A stretch of DNA of 64,000 nucleotides, from positions 1-64,000 of the forward strand of contig NZ_JACGWU010000009.1 of the NCBI RefSeq assembly GCF_014137865.1, read 5' to 3'. The DNA is from Alpinimonas psychrophila. GTDB taxonomy: Bacteria; Actinomycetota; Actinomycetes; Actinomycetales; Microbacteriaceae. Each line of letters starts with the position of its first letter. Position 1 is the first letter of the stretch. Below are positions 1-9,356 of the stretch, in pieces. The notes below the pieces were generated by a model that saw only the letters and a list, made by a program, of their open reading frames with translations, did no database searches and had not been told where the DNA came from. The position numbers and the translations under genes are program-made.

Positions 1-362
1 GTGCGGGCAAAACGACACTGACGCGCGGTATCGGCGAGGGGTTGGGGGTGCGCGGCCCGGTGACAAGTCCCACTTTCGTTCTCGCCCGAACGCATCCCAG
101 CCTCACGGAGGGCCCGCCACTGGTGCATGTGGACGCCTACCGTCTTGCCTCAGCGCTCGAACTTGATGACTTAGATATCGATTTCTCCCACTCCGTGGTC
201 GTTGTGGAGTGGGGTGCTGGCATGCTGGATGGTGTCACCGAGTCGTGGCTGGAGGTTCACATTGTTCGGCCCGAGGGCGGCTCTGAGAATGATCTCGACG
301 ATGATCTTGTTGAACCCCGCACCGTCTCAATTGAGGGCCACGGGCCTCGCTGGCGCGCGTAG
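1..362 (+). CDS. tsaE: tRNA t6A synthesis ATPase TsaE, 5'-truncated by window edge
   Basis: C-terminal part of TsaE, the P-loop ATPase that works with TsaB and TsaD to make N6-threonylcarbamoyladenosine at A37 of ANN-decoding tRNAs. The frame is open from base 3 and begins inside the Walker A loop (AGKTTLTRG), followed by the family's SPTFVL stretch, HVDAYRL and VVVVEWG. The stop TAG is at 360-362. The start and roughly the first 30-40 residues lie outside the window. It is followed 10 bp later by tsaB in the conserved order tsaE-tsaB-rimI-tsaD. Identity is certain from these motifs and the neighbours. Confidence 0.93.
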   Translation, partial: AGKTTLTRGIGEGLGVRGPVTSPTFVLARTHPSLTEGPPLVHVDAYRLASALELDDLDIDFSHSVVVVEWGAGMLDGVTESWLEVHIVRPEGGSENDLDDDLVEPRTVSIEGHGPRWRA

Positions 363-372
363 TCTTGATTTC

Positions 373-1002
373 GTGATTCTGGCTATCGATACTTCCGCAG
401 GCACGAGTGTTGCGCTCGTTGAGAATGGCCGCATTCTTGCTGAACACAGCGTCATCGATACTATGCGCCACGCCGAAGTTGTGGGCGCCCTCATTCTTGA
501 GTGCCTGACGTCTGCTGACATTTTGGCTACTGATGTGACGGCCGTCGTCGCAGGTATGGGGCCCGGTCCCTTTACAGGACTCCGTGTGGGAATCGCCGCT
601 GCCGAAGCGTTTTCGGTGGGTGCCAACATTACCCTCCTGCCGATGGTCAGTCACGACGGGATTGCCACCGCCCATTATGCGGGCGGTGCGCGCGGTCCGA
701 TAACGGTGGTGACGGATGCGCGCCGCCGCGAGCTCTATTGGAGCACGTATTCCGGTCTGAACGCGCACGAGCTTCCCCAACGCATTTCGGGCCCCAACCT
801 CGCAAAGCAGGCCGAAGTTCCGGCCGAGGTGCTGGGTCTTACCCCGTTCATTCTGGAAGCGACCGAGGTATCGGCTGGCGCTTTGGCGATCACCGCCGAA
901 CGCATGGCGACGGCAGGGGAGCCTTTTGGGACATTTCGGGCGCTGTATTTGCGCTCGCCGGATGTCACTCTCTCTAAGGGGCCAAAGCGGGTCGTGCAAT
1001 GA
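373..1002 (+). CDS. tsaB: tRNA t6A synthesis protein TsaB
   Basis: TsaB (YeaZ), an ASKHA-fold partner that dimerises with TsaD in threonylcarbamoyl transfer to tRNA. The protein opens ILAIDTSAGTSVAL, the usual TsaB N-terminus, and has GMGPGPFTGLRVG, the glycine-rich segment of the family. I chose the GTG at 373 because the conserved N-terminus starts there; upstream sequence in this frame is antisense-like and lies within tsaE. Length is then 209 residues, normal for the family. The ribosome-binding site is weak, so translation is probably coupled to tsaE. Its stop overlaps the rimI start (ATGA). Confidence 0.93.
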   Translation: MILAIDTSAGTSVALVENGRILAEHSVIDTMRHAEVVGALILECLTSADILATDVTAVVAGMGPGPFTGLRVGIAAAEAFSVGANITLLPMVSHDGIATAHYAGGARGPITVVTDARRRELYWSTYSGLNAHELPQRISGPNLAKQAEVPAEVLGLTPFILEATEVSAGALAITAERMATAGEPFGTFRALYLRSPDVTLSKGPKRVVQ

Positions 1003-1535
1003 GTGGCACGCCACGGTTGAGACCGGCAACCGCCGATGATCTGGTTGCCATTATGGCGCTGGAAACGAGTGTTTTTGGGGCAGAGGCCTGGTCGGAAGAT
1101 GCAATGCGCCGAGACATGCAAGACGCCAATTGCCTGTACATCGTGGCCGAGCGGCCACGTGTGGAGTCCGGTAAGGAGGCTGGTGGGGCCTTCCAATTCT
1201 TGGGCTATGCGGGGCTCCTGTGTCCCTCCGGCTCAGGTGACGGCGACATTCAAACCATCGCCGTTGCAACCGAAGCACGCGGGCTGGGGTTGGGGCGTGC
1301 GCTCATGCTGGTGTTGTTGCAGCGCGCCGAGGAACGCCTCGCCGAGCGGCTATTTCTTGAGGTGCGTGCCGACAATGATGTCGCACGAGCGCTGTATGAG
1401 AGCTTGGGATTTGAGGAAATTGCGGTGCGTCCTCACTACTACCAGCCCGAGGGAATCGATGCGATTGTGATGCGGCGTGAAAAGACATCGCAGCGAAAGC
1501 ACGGCCCCAGCGTTGGTCGGGAAGTTCTCTCGTGA
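999..1535 (+). CDS. rimI: Ribosomal protein S18-alanine N-acetyltransferase RimI
   Basis: GNAT-fold acetyltransferase, 178 residues. The acetyl-CoA-binding motif A is visible as [11 protein letters not shown], followed by [22 protein letters not shown], the standard C-terminal half of RimI. It lies between tsaB and tsaD with 4-bp overlaps at both ends (ATGA at 999, GTGA at 1532), so the three genes are one translationally coupled unit. Known role of the family: N-alpha-acetylation of ribosomal protein S18. Other GNAT substrates cannot be excluded, but the position between tsaB and tsaD is the usual one for rimI in actinobacteria. Confidence 0.9.
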   Translation: MSGTPRLRPATADDLVAIMALETSVFGAEAWSEDAMRRDMQDANCLYIVAERPRVESGKEAGGAFQFLGYAGLLCPSGSGDGDIQTIAVATEARGLGLGRALMLVLLQRAEERLAERLFLEVRADNDVARALYESLGFEEIAVRPHYYQPEGIDAIVMRREKTSQRKHGPSVGREVLS

Positions 1536-2608
1536 GCCGCGCCACGCACATCCTGAATCGCGAGGCACCCCTTGTGCTCGGCATTGAGACCAGCTGTGAC
1601 GAAACCGGTATCGGTATTGTGCGCGGGCGGAAGTTACTTGCTAACGTCATTTCCTCGTCGATGGACGAGCATGCGCGCTATGGCGGTGTCGTTCCCGAGG
1701 TTGCTGCTCGTGCACATGTGGAGGCTATCACCCCCGCTATTCGCCAGGCGGTCGCCGAGGCCGGCATCCGGCTCAGTGACCTGGATGCCGTTGCGGTCAC
1801 CTGCGGACCGGGACTTGCCGGTGCACTCATGGTCGGGGTTGCGGCAGCCAAAGCGCTCGCAATCTCTCTCGACAAACCTCTCTTTGCGGTGAACCATCTC
1901 GTCGGTCATGTGGGTGCAGATGTGTTGGGCGAGGAGGGGCCGTTGGAGTACCCCACGATTGCACTCCTGGTGTCGGGGGGGCACACCTCGCTGCTTTTGG
2001 TTCGTGATCTTGTCTCCGATGTGGAGCTTCTTGGCGAAACTATTGATGATGCTGCGGGGGAGGCTTTTGACAAGGTGGCTCGTGTGCTCGGCATGCCGTA
2101 TCCAGGAGGTCCGCACATTGATCGACTCGCTGCTACGGGTTCGCCTACCGCTATTCGTTTTCCCCGGGGTCTGAGCCAGCCCAAAGACATGGCAGCCCAC
2201 CGTTACGACTTCTCGTTTTCTGGGCTTAAAACTTCGGTCGCGCGGTGGGTAGAAATTCGTCGCGATGCCGGCGAAGAGATTCCCCTCGGCGATGTTGCCG
2301 CAAGTTTTCGCGAAGCCGTAGCCGACGTGCTCCTCACCAAGGCCATTGCTGCGTGCAGCGACTTCAACGTGCCCCGCCTCTTGCTTGGTGGTGGTGTCGT
2401 GGCAAATGCTCGTATTCGAGAACTGGCAGGCCAAAAATGTGCGGATGCTGGAGTGACGCTGCGTGTTCCACCGCTCGCGTTGTGCACCGACAACGGGGCC
2501 ATGATTGCCGCGCTTGCCGCGGAGCTCATTATGGCGGGGGCACAGCCGTCGGGCATGGACTTCGGGGCGGACTCCACGCTGCCCGTCACGACGATTCAGA
2601 TTCTCTGA
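1532..2608 (+). CDS. tsaD: tRNA N6-threonylcarbamoyltransferase TsaD
   Basis: Catalytic subunit that transfers the threonylcarbamoyl group to A37 of tRNA. 358 residues, normal length. N-terminal [15 protein letters not shown] and the metal-binding HLVGH (H122, H126) are present, as are the phosphate-binding glycine stretch [11 protein letters not shown] and a C-terminal CTDNGAMIA. Start is GTG at 1532, overlapping the rimI stop. It ends the t6A operon. No clear terminator follows before the next small gene. Confidence 0.95.
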   Translation: MSRATHILNREAPLVLGIETSCDETGIGIVRGRKLLANVISSSMDEHARYGGVVPEVAARAHVEAITPAIRQAVAEAGIRLSDLDAVAVTCGPGLAGALMVGVAAAKALAISLDKPLFAVNHLVGHVGADVLGEEGPLEYPTIALLVSGGHTSLLLVRDLVSDVELLGETIDDAAGEAFDKVARVLGMPYPGGPHIDRLAATGSPTAIRFPRGLSQPKDMAAHRYDFSFSGLKTSVARWVEIRRDAGEEIPLGDVAASFREAVADVLLTKAIAACSDFNVPRLLLGGGVVANARIRELAGQKCADAGVTLRVPPLALCTDNGAMIAALAAELIMAGAQPSGMDFGADSTLPVTTIQIL

Positions 2609-2691
2609 AAAAGATTTTGTTGTAGCACGTGCAGAATCTATTATTCTCAGTACATGGAGTAGTCGTTAGTTCACACAATGGGAGAAATGCT

Positions 2692-2988
2692 ATGTCTGAA
2701 AACAACACCGCACAACCGGTCTACGTAGTTCCTCCCGCCGGCGCCAAGACCAACATGTTGGCTATTGTCTCACTGGTCACGTCGATTATTGGTTTGGGCA
2801 TCGTTGGAATCATTACGGGTCACCTGGGGCTGAGTCAGATTAGGAAGACGGGTGAACAGGGCAGCGCCCTGGCCATAGCTGGACTTATTATCGGCTACCT
2901 AGAGGTTATCGCGGTCGTCATCTTCATAATTATTTTCTTTGTCATGTTCGCCATCGCGGGTAACCACAGTTACAGGATGAGCTATTAA
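2692..2988 (+). CDS. DUF4190 small membrane protein (copy 1)
   Basis: 98-residue protein with a short hydrophilic head (about 18 residues), two transmembrane helices (about 20-45 and 62-88) and the central LGLSQIRKTGEQGSALAIAGLIIGY motif region typical of DUF4190 proteins. Start ATG 2692 has GGGAGAA upstream at good spacing. Function unknown; the family is common in actinobacteria and usually stands alone. A paralogue with the same layout is at 34101-34391. Confidence 0.8.
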   Translation: MSENNTAQPVYVVPPAGAKTNMLAIVSLVTSIIGLGIVGIITGHLGLSQIRKTGEQGSALAIAGLIIGYLEVIAVVIFIIIFFVMFAIAGNHSYRMSY

Positions 2989-3073
2989 TCCTGAATTCCG
3001 TGGAGGAGGATGCGGACAGAAAATAACCGTCATCATAGGGTTTCGTAGTGAGTGATGGTAAAATTTCTTTCGC

Positions 3074-3093
3074 GAGCACCTAGGTTGGTGCTC
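3074..3093 (+). terminator. Hairpin between DUF4190 gene and GGDEF-EAL gene
   Basis: Perfect 7-bp stem GAGCACC/GGTGCTC with a 6-nt loop TAGGTT. Eight bases further on comes TTTTT (3102-3106). It could terminate the small gene upstream or form part of the leader of the GGDEF-EAL gene starting 50 bp later. No c-di-GMP riboswitch signature is visible. Confidence 0.45.
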
Positions 3094-3142
3094 CGAGAAA
3101 GTTTTTGTGGTGACTGATGGTGCGCATTGAGACACGATTGAT

Positions 3143-5227
3143 GTGCTGGGGGCGCACAAGCAGTTGATAGACGCACAGAGTGAGTCTCTCAAATCCGTGT
3201 CGGTTGCCATGATTCTCACGAACACCGATCGCAAAATTGTCTTGGTCAACGACTTAGCAGAGTTGCTCTTTGGTTATTCCCGGGCAGAGTTACTCGGCCG
3301 GCGCATTGGTGTGCTCATGCCAGAACGTGACGGGGTCGCGGAAGCTGAGTCTACTTCTGGGTGCACGGTGGAAATGGTGGAGACAAAGGGGCGTCTGAAG
3401 AACGGGGCAACGATTGATATTTCCCTCAGCGTGTCACTTGTCTACGATGCCGATGGGGTAAAATATGGCATCTCCTACATCGTCCGGGATATCGATACCA
3501 CCTCGCATGTGACCGATCACCATCTGTTTGAGACGCAGCGCCGAGAAGCCGAGACGAATTTCCAGCTCAGTTTCGATATGTCGCTGATTGGCATGGGAAT
3601 GGTCGATCTCGACGGCCGGTTTCAGCGAGTTAACCTGACCTTGTGCGAGATTTTCGGGCGCACGGAGAATGAGCTTTTAGGTAAGCGCGCCCGGGACTTT
3701 TTCCCTCCGGAGGACGCGAGGAGCGGACCTCGCTCATCCGCTCATCCGCGATCCGGTGTGGCGGTAACGGTTCCTGTTGAACGGCGGTATTTGCGGCCGG
3801 ATGGTGGCGTGATTTGGGCGCAAGAGATTATATCGTCCGCGACTATCGTTGACGGAGGGCACAGATATTCGCTGCTGCAACTGCAAGATATTACCTCCCG
3901 TAAGCAGGCCGAGGAGTCTCTGAGTTATCAACTTTTCCACGACACACTGACAGGCCTAGGCAACCGATTACTGCTGAGAGAGACCCTCGAGCGCGCCCTC
4001 GCCAACGCGAGAGAATCTGGTCGCCAGGTGGGCGTGCTTTTTTTGGATACCGATCAGTTCACGTTGGTCAATGACGGGCTAGGGCACTCAGCTGGTGACC
4101 AACTGCTGGTGCAGTTAGCTAGGCGTTTGCAAGCCATGGTAAGGCCCACTGACACGGTGGCACGATTTAGCGGCGACGAATTCGTGATCGTCTGCGAGGA
4201 CACGACTGTGGAGAGCGTCGATCGGTTGGTTAAGCGAATATTGGCTTCGGGTAAAGAACCGTTCCCTATTGGTGGACATGAAGTGTTTGCCACCATGAGC
4301 GTAGGCATCATCATCACCAACGGAGACGAGGACGCGGGTTGCGTGCTTCGCAACGCGGATACCGCGATGTACCATGCGAAACATGACGGCGGCGGCCGAG
4401 CGATAGTGTTCCGCCAGGAGATGCACAGCACGGCCTCGAGTCGGCTCGACCTTGAATCCCAACTGAGGCGTGCCTTAGACAACCGTGAGTTGCGTGTTTA
4501 TTATCAGCCCGTTGTGGATATATGGACCGAGGACGTCGTTGGCTTCGAGGCGCTCGTACGCTGGGACCACCCAGAACGCGGATTAATTTTGCCTCTCGAG
4601 TTCATCCCGGTCGCCGAAGAAACTGGGATGATCATTCCCATCGGCGAATGGGTGTTACGTCAGGCACTTACCCAAGCGCAACGGTGGCGCACCGAGGCAC
4701 CCCGGGCTCTGAACCCGTGGATTGCCGTGAACGTGTCGACGCTCCAATTGCGGGACGCCAATTTTGTCGGGATGGTCGCCGATGTCCTTATGCAGACCGG
4801 GTTTGACCCGACGGCATTACACCTCGAAATCACGGAAACCGGTCTCATGAACGACATCGGGGCAAACCTGAAAACACTGCATGCGCTCCGCACGCTCGGA
4901 GTGCAGTTGTCTATTGATGATTTCGGTACGGGGCAATCTTCACTCAGCTACCTGAGCCTCTTGCCGGTGCAAACGCTCAAGATTGGCTGCTGCTTTATCG
5001 CGGGCTTGGGCGGGGAAGATCCGCATGCATCACCGATTGCTGATGTGATCGTCAGCGTGGGTCGCGCGTTGAAACTGACCGTCATTGCGGAGGGGGTGGA
5101 AACCATGGAACAGTTGCAGGAGCTGCGACGGATCGGATCCCCTCTCGGGCAGGGATTCCTGTGGTCGCAGCCGCTCCCTTCGGAAAAGATCCTCGAGTGG
5201 TTAGGCACGCGACTACCCCGAGAATGA
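3143..5227 (+). CDS. PAS-PAS-GGDEF-EAL c-di-GMP turnover protein
   Basis: 694-residue cytosolic sensor. Two PAS domains (about 15-120 and 140-260) precede a GGDEF domain (about 270-425) and an EAL phosphodiesterase domain (about 445-690). The cyclase signature reads SGDEF at 343-347 with an RxxD product-inhibition site just before it. The EAL motif is at 469-471. Other phosphodiesterase residues are kept: Asn in AVNVS, LEITETG, the Asp pair D592-D593 in DDFGTG, Lys in LKI and AEGVE. The usual KID is KIG here. I infer an active phosphodiesterase; cyclase activity is less sure because the first Gly of GGDEF is Ser. The GTG start at 3143 is the first possible one after an in-frame stop at 3128. 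No transmembrane segment. Converges on the next cyclase gene. Confidence 0.9.
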   Translation: MLGAHKQLIDAQSESLKSVSVAMILTNTDRKIVLVNDLAELLFGYSRAELLGRRIGVLMPERDGVAEAESTSGCTVEMVETKGRLKNGATIDISLSVSLVYDADGVKYGISYIVRDIDTTSHVTDHHLFETQRREAETNFQLSFDMSLIGMGMVDLDGRFQRVNLTLCEIFGRTENELLGKRARDFFPPEDARSGPRSSAHPRSGVAVTVPVERRYLRPDGGVIWAQEIISSATIVDGGHRYSLLQLQDITSRKQAEESLSYQLFHDTLTGLGNRLLLRETLERALANARESGRQVGVLFLDTDQFTLVNDGLGHSAGDQLLVQLARRLQAMVRPTDTVARFSGDEFVIVCEDTTVESVDRLVKRILASGKEPFPIGGHEVFATMSVGIIITNGDEDAGCVLRNADTAMYHAKHDGGGRAIVFRQEMHSTASSRLDLESQLRRALDNRELRVYYQPVVDIWTEDVVGFEALVRWDHPERGLILPLEFIPVAEETGMIIPIGEWVLRQALTQAQRWRTEAPRALNPWIAVNVSTLQLRDANFVGMVADVLMQTGFDPTALHLEITETGLMNDIGANLKTLHALRTLGVQLSIDDFGTGQSSLSYLSLLPVQTLKIGCCFIAGLGGEDPHASPIADVIVSVGRALKLTVIAEGVETMEQLQELRRIGSPLGQGFLWSQPLPSEKILEWLGTRLPRE

Positions 5228-5262
5228 TTTACTGACGTAATCGGCTGATTTTGAGCGCCGCT

Positions 5263-7017
5263 CTAACCCAATCCACCCGCTCCCTGTAATGAACTGCGCT
5301 CTCGGCCTTTTGCGAGGTACATCGCCCGGTCCGCATCGCCTAGAAGTGATTCAACGTCATCTTGGCCAGCACCGAAAACGACACCAATGCTTGCACCGAC
5401 AGACGCGATTTGGTTGCCGATGATGATTGGCTCGACAATGACCTTCCGAAGATTATCTGCAATCTCGAGAACGTCTTTTCTGCTTCTGATATCAGGGCAG
5501 ACTACAACGAATTCGTCTCCTCCAACGCGGGCCACGGTATCTGACGCCCGGACGCCAAGGCCCAGTCGAACTGCTATCTCGGACAAGACCGCGTCGCCCG
5601 CAGGGTGGCCAAGACTGTCATTGACGATCTTGAAGCGGTCAAGGTCAATGAAAAGCACACCGACGCCTAGATCGTGACGTGCAGCCTGCAGGAGAGCCTG
5701 CTTGAGCCGGTCTAGGAGCAGAATACGGTTGGGTAGATTCGTGAGAGAGTCGTGAAATGCGAGGTGTTTCAAGCGGGCCTCGGCCGCACGCAACGCGGTG
5801 ATATCGGTGACAGTGGCGAGATATCCGCTGACCTGCTCGGTATCTCTGATTGGAGCTGTGCTGACCTGTACCCAGTTCACGTGCCCCTCTGGGGTGAGAA
5901 AACGGAGCGTGGTTTCGTGGCCCTCTCCGGTGGAGAGAACCGATTTCCATTCCGCGAGCACTCGGTCTGCATCGTCGGGGTGTAAAGCCGTAGCCCAGCC
6001 GTCACCGAGAGACTCTTGCCAAGTGAGTCCGCTCAGACTTAGCCACTGGTCGTTAGCAGTGACAAGTCCCCCCTCAACATTAAGCTGCACGATGCCGACC
6101 GGTGCAATTTGGATGACTGTACGAAACTTGTCGACGATTTCGGCAAGTTCCCGAGTGCGAGCCTCGACCGTAGTCTCGAGCGTGCTATTCGCCTCGGCTA
6201 GCGAAAATTGAATGCCATCACGTTGTCGATCGAGCTCGCGCAGCCCGACCGCCGCCCTCACGATGAGCCCGCAGCCCAGAACAGTCATGCTGAGCACCAA
6301 GATAGCCACACCAAAAGCAGTATCGAACCAGCCCTGACGTTGGGCCCACAAGATTAGCCAACCTAAGGCGAACGGCCCGAAGATAATGAATAGTATGCCC
6401 GGACGGAGAAGTTTTCCTGCGCTCTCACGGTTCTGGAGCAAACTGACCGGTCCAACTGATGGGTGCTGCAGCAGAAGTGACAGTGACAGTACCGTCACTC
6501 CGAGCGCGGAGTGCAGAGCCATGCTTACGAGACCACCTAGGGCGTATAGCGAGGAGACGTCGTAGGCGTAACCTTGCAACGCGATCTGACTTACGCAGAG
6601 GGCTGTGATGATGAGGCCGAGCATCAGCGTCGTCAGTTTGAGCCGGCTTGCCACCACCGAGGCCCCGAGCAGGAGCAGAGCCAGCGCTGTGGCCGGCGCC
6701 ATCCGGGAAGTTTCTCCATCAAAGTTGATTCCCGGTATAAGTTCATCGATACCAGACGATAAACCAAAAATGTATTCGGTGAGGGTTACGGCGCCAATGG
6801 CGGCGACGGTCACGCCCAAGACGAATGGCAGAATGCGTCGACCGAGGGTGATTACCGCGACCGCGAGGAAGAGAAGCGCCAAGGCCGTAATAGGCTTCAT
6901 TGAGAAGGCGCCAGGCCAGATCAGTGTCGGCAACGTGATTTTGTTGTACCAGCCAACGAGAATAACCAAGGCCATCGTTCCGACGAGTCCGGCTCCGATG
7001 CGACCGATTAGTTGCAT
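5263..7017 (-). CDS. Membrane PAS-GGDEF diguanylate cyclase
   Basis: 584 residues from the ATG at 7017, preferred over an upstream ATG at 7062 because AGGGGGAAA sits at good spacing. The N-terminal 240 residues hold about eight transmembrane helices, an integral-membrane sensor region. A PAS domain follows (about 290-400), then a complete GGDEF domain with intact GGDEF at 499-503 and an RxxD inhibitory site (RASD) five residues before it. It should make c-di-GMP at the membrane. It is divergent from the exopolysaccharide operon starting at 7298 and converges on the GGDEF-EAL gene, so it sits centrally in the locus. Confidence 0.92.
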   Translation of the reverse strand: MQLIGRIGAGLVGTMALVILVGWYNKITLPTLIWPGAFSMKPITALALLFLAVAVITLGRRILPFVLGVTVAAIGAVTLTEYIFGLSSGIDELIPGINFDGETSRMAPATALALLLLGASVVASRLKLTTLMLGLIITALCVSQIALQGYAYDVSSLYALGGLVSMALHSALGVTVLSLSLLLQHPSVGPVSLLQNRESAGKLLRPGILFIIFGPFALGWLILWAQRQGWFDTAFGVAILVLSMTVLGCGLIVRAAVGLRELDRQRDGIQFSLAEANSTLETTVEARTRELAEIVDKFRTVIQIAPVGIVQLNVEGGLVTANDQWLSLSGLTWQESLGDGWATALHPDDADRVLAEWKSVLSTGEGHETTLRFLTPEGHVNWVQVSTAPIRDTEQVSGYLATVTDITALRAAEARLKHLAFHDSLTNLPNRILLLDRLKQALLQAARHDLGVGVLFIDLDRFKIVNDSLGHPAGDAVLSEIAVRLGLGVRASDTVARVGGDEFVVVCPDIRSRKDVLEIADNLRKVIVEPIIIGNQIASVGASIGVVFGAGQDDVESLLGDADRAMYLAKGRERSSLQGAGGLG

Positions 7018-7297
7018 GTGTTTCCCCCTGTTCCACCAGCCGGAAGCACCAACTAATTTCATAACATTACGTTAGCTTTTGGGTCGAACCATTGCAAGAT
7101 TCTTGTATTCAACTCAGTGGAGACGTCTCGGCGTTGAAGAAGTAGTAACCCGAATCGTGGCGCGGCGTGGCCCGGTGCGGTGTGAAAGAGGGGTAAACAC
7201 CGGTACAGTAACTTTGCTATACGCCACGATAATTTCATAGCCTACTTATAGTGGTGATATTTTCAAGTTAGTGTGGCTTTTTCATTCGGAATGGATA

Positions 7298-9352
7298 ATG
7301 AGCCCTAAATTTGTCTCTCGGACACTTGCCCTCGCGGGACTCACCGCGCTACTCCTTGCCATCCCCCTTTCAGCAATAGCCGCCCCGATCGCCACGGCGG
7401 ACGTCCTGACGGTGAATGCTCCAATGCTCTCTCTGCCCGATCCTGTCGCAGTCGTCGTCACTGCAGACAATGGTCCGATCTTCCTTACGGTTCCTGTTCC
7501 TGAGGGGCTTACCCCGGCCAACGTGACTGGATCGATAACGCCCGTTGTGTTGGGGGCAGGCAGCCTCCACGTCATTGTTGCGGGCCAAGTGGTGCAAAAC
7601 CTTGATCCAAGCGTGCCCTCCATCCTTGATGTTCCCCTTGCCGGCGCGGAGATTGTCAACGGCACGGTCTCGGTGAGCTTGGAGTATTCCTCATTGCTGG
7701 CCAACAACAATTGGTGCCAGGTCACCAACCCCGCATCTGTTACCGTTTCAAATGTCGTACTTCAGGCAACGGGGAGCGCAACGATGCCAACAACTCTGGC
7801 AGATTTTTTCTCGCCAGCTGTCAACGCTGTGTCGGTTCAAATTTCGGATAATCCCTCCAGCGCGCTTAAACAGGCCGCTATTTCGGCCGTTGGGGCGCTC
7901 GCGTTTGGTCTCGGTTCCACCGTCAATCTGAGCGCTACAACGACGAGCAACACCTCGCACCGCGTCGCGCTGGATTCTGTGCGTGGCAGGATCGTCGTGC
8001 TCGACCCCAGTGGTGATGCCGTCACCACCACGATTTCGTCAGATGGTTCGGGTATCCCCGTTCTCACCATTGCGGGTCCGGAGGCGCAGCTGAGCGCCGC
8101 CAGTGCGGCTCTTGGTTCCGGTTACCTTGCCCTAGCCAACTCTGCCAGCACCACTGGTCTTGCTCAGACCGGATCAGTCACTTCGGTATTGTCTCCGACG
8201 CTCTTCGATCTTGGGGCAAGCGATCGAATTTCGCTGGGTGGTTACGGCCAGAGCGCCTCCTATACCGGGGTAAGCCAAAGTGCATTCGGTGGCCCCATTT
8301 CTGATGCAACACTGCACCTGGTTGGCACCCACACGGACATTCCTGACACAATACTTGCCACGACAAATGTGTATTGGAACGACTTCCTGATTGGATCGAC
8401 AGTGCTCGGCCACGACGTGGCATTCGGGCTTGATCTTCCCATAGCGTCTACCCGCATGACAGCAGGTAATGGTCTTCGCATCGTGCTGAGTGCCGTGCCT
8501 CGCACGGGTGAATGTACTGGTTCAACCAACGTCATCCCTATCGAACTGTTCATCGACGCCAAGGCATCGACCATTGATGCAACTCGTGGACAGAGCATCA
8601 AACCCGGTTTCCAGCGTTTCCCCCAGGCGCTTGGAGGAGTGCTCCCTGTTGCCTTCGGGAACGGTATGACTCCAGCGAACGCTCTAGCCAGTGCGGGTGA
8701 TATTGTCGCGTCTTTGCAACGCCAATCCAGAGTGCAGCTCAACGTGACCGTCGTCGCGGCAGCCGACTTCTTACAGTCTGCGCATTCGGGTTTGTTCGTG
8801 GGTGCAACATCGGACGATTCGAATGTTCTCGGCGCACCGCTTCGCTTCGATAGTTTCAGGGCTATTGACTCCCGTGCCGTTGAGTTTGGCGTTGGGACTA
8901 CGGTGCCCTACGCGGCTCTTGAGGCGTTCGAGAACAGTGGTCGAAACGTGTTGATGTTGGGTGGATGGTCGCCAGATGGTACAGGGGCCGCTCTCCAGGA
9001 TCTGCAAATCGACGCAGCACACTATGCGGTGAACGGCGATGCCGGGTGGACAGGGCTTTCGGGAGACCTCCTCATTGCGCAACCGACTCTCGCCAAACCG
9101 GTTTTTCTTGACAGCAACGCCATCGTGCCGCAGGCGAGCGTGACGGATGACTTTCGCGGCTATGCCATGTGGATCGGCATTCTGATCGCATTACTCGTGT
9201 CTGTCGGAGTGATCGGTTCGATTGTTCGCCGTCGCCGTCGCGCCAAAGTGAAGCATTATGTGGATGCGCAGGCTTTGGGTGTGGCAGAGCAAGCGCGCGC
9301 CGAGCAAATAAACATCGCCAAGGCAACGCACCAGAATTCAACGCTGGAGTAG
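7298..9352 (+). CDS. BcsB-like secreted, membrane-anchored exopolysaccharide subunit
   Basis: 684 residues. Signal peptide (about 1-32, Ala-rich cleavage region SAIAAPIA), a long extracytoplasmic part of beta-rich repeats, then one C-terminal transmembrane helix (about 617-640) followed by RRRRR and a short cytosolic tail. This is the topology of BcsB, the periplasmic partner of the cellulose synthase BcsA. Sequence features such as LEYSSLLANNNWCQVTNPASV and paired carbohydrate-binding-like and alpha/beta segments also fit that family. ATG 7298 is preferred over an upstream GTG because the signal peptide starts there. First gene of a three-gene operon with two glycosyltransferases (4 bp gap to the next). 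Function in guiding a nascent polymer is inferred. Confidence 0.7.
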   Translation: MSPKFVSRTLALAGLTALLLAIPLSAIAAPIATADVLTVNAPMLSLPDPVAVVVTADNGPIFLTVPVPEGLTPANVTGSITPVVLGAGSLHVIVAGQVVQNLDPSVPSILDVPLAGAEIVNGTVSVSLEYSSLLANNNWCQVTNPASVTVSNVVLQATGSATMPTTLADFFSPAVNAVSVQISDNPSSALKQAAISAVGALAFGLGSTVNLSATTTSNTSHRVALDSVRGRIVVLDPSGDAVTTTISSDGSGIPVLTIAGPEAQLSAASAALGSGYLALANSASTTGLAQTGSVTSVLSPTLFDLGASDRISLGGYGQSASYTGVSQSAFGGPISDATLHLVGTHTDIPDTILATTNVYWNDFLIGSTVLGHDVAFGLDLPIASTRMTAGNGLRIVLSAVPRTGECTGSTNVIPIELFIDAKASTIDATRGQSIKPGFQRFPQALGGVLPVAFGNGMTPANALASAGDIVASLQRQSRVQLNVTVVAAADFLQSAHSGLFVGATSDDSNVLGAPLRFDSFRAIDSRAVEFGVGTTVPYAALEAFENSGRNVLMLGGWSPDGTGAALQDLQIDAAHYAVNGDAGWTGLSGDLLIAQPTLAKPVFLDSNAIVPQASVTDDFRGYAMWIGILIALLVSVGVIGSIVRRRRRAKVKHYVDAQALGVAEQARAEQINIAKATHQNSTLE

Positions 9353-9356
9353 CTCA

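Noticed and set aside
2989-3142. c-di-GMP riboswitch before the GGDEF-EAL gene
   Set aside because: Only a simple 7-bp hairpin is present; no GEMM-type conserved core was found here or before 7298.
5228-5262. GAGCGCCGCTC as a terminator between the two c-di-GMP genes
   Set aside because: One-base loop and no T-tract; not a plausible hairpin terminator.
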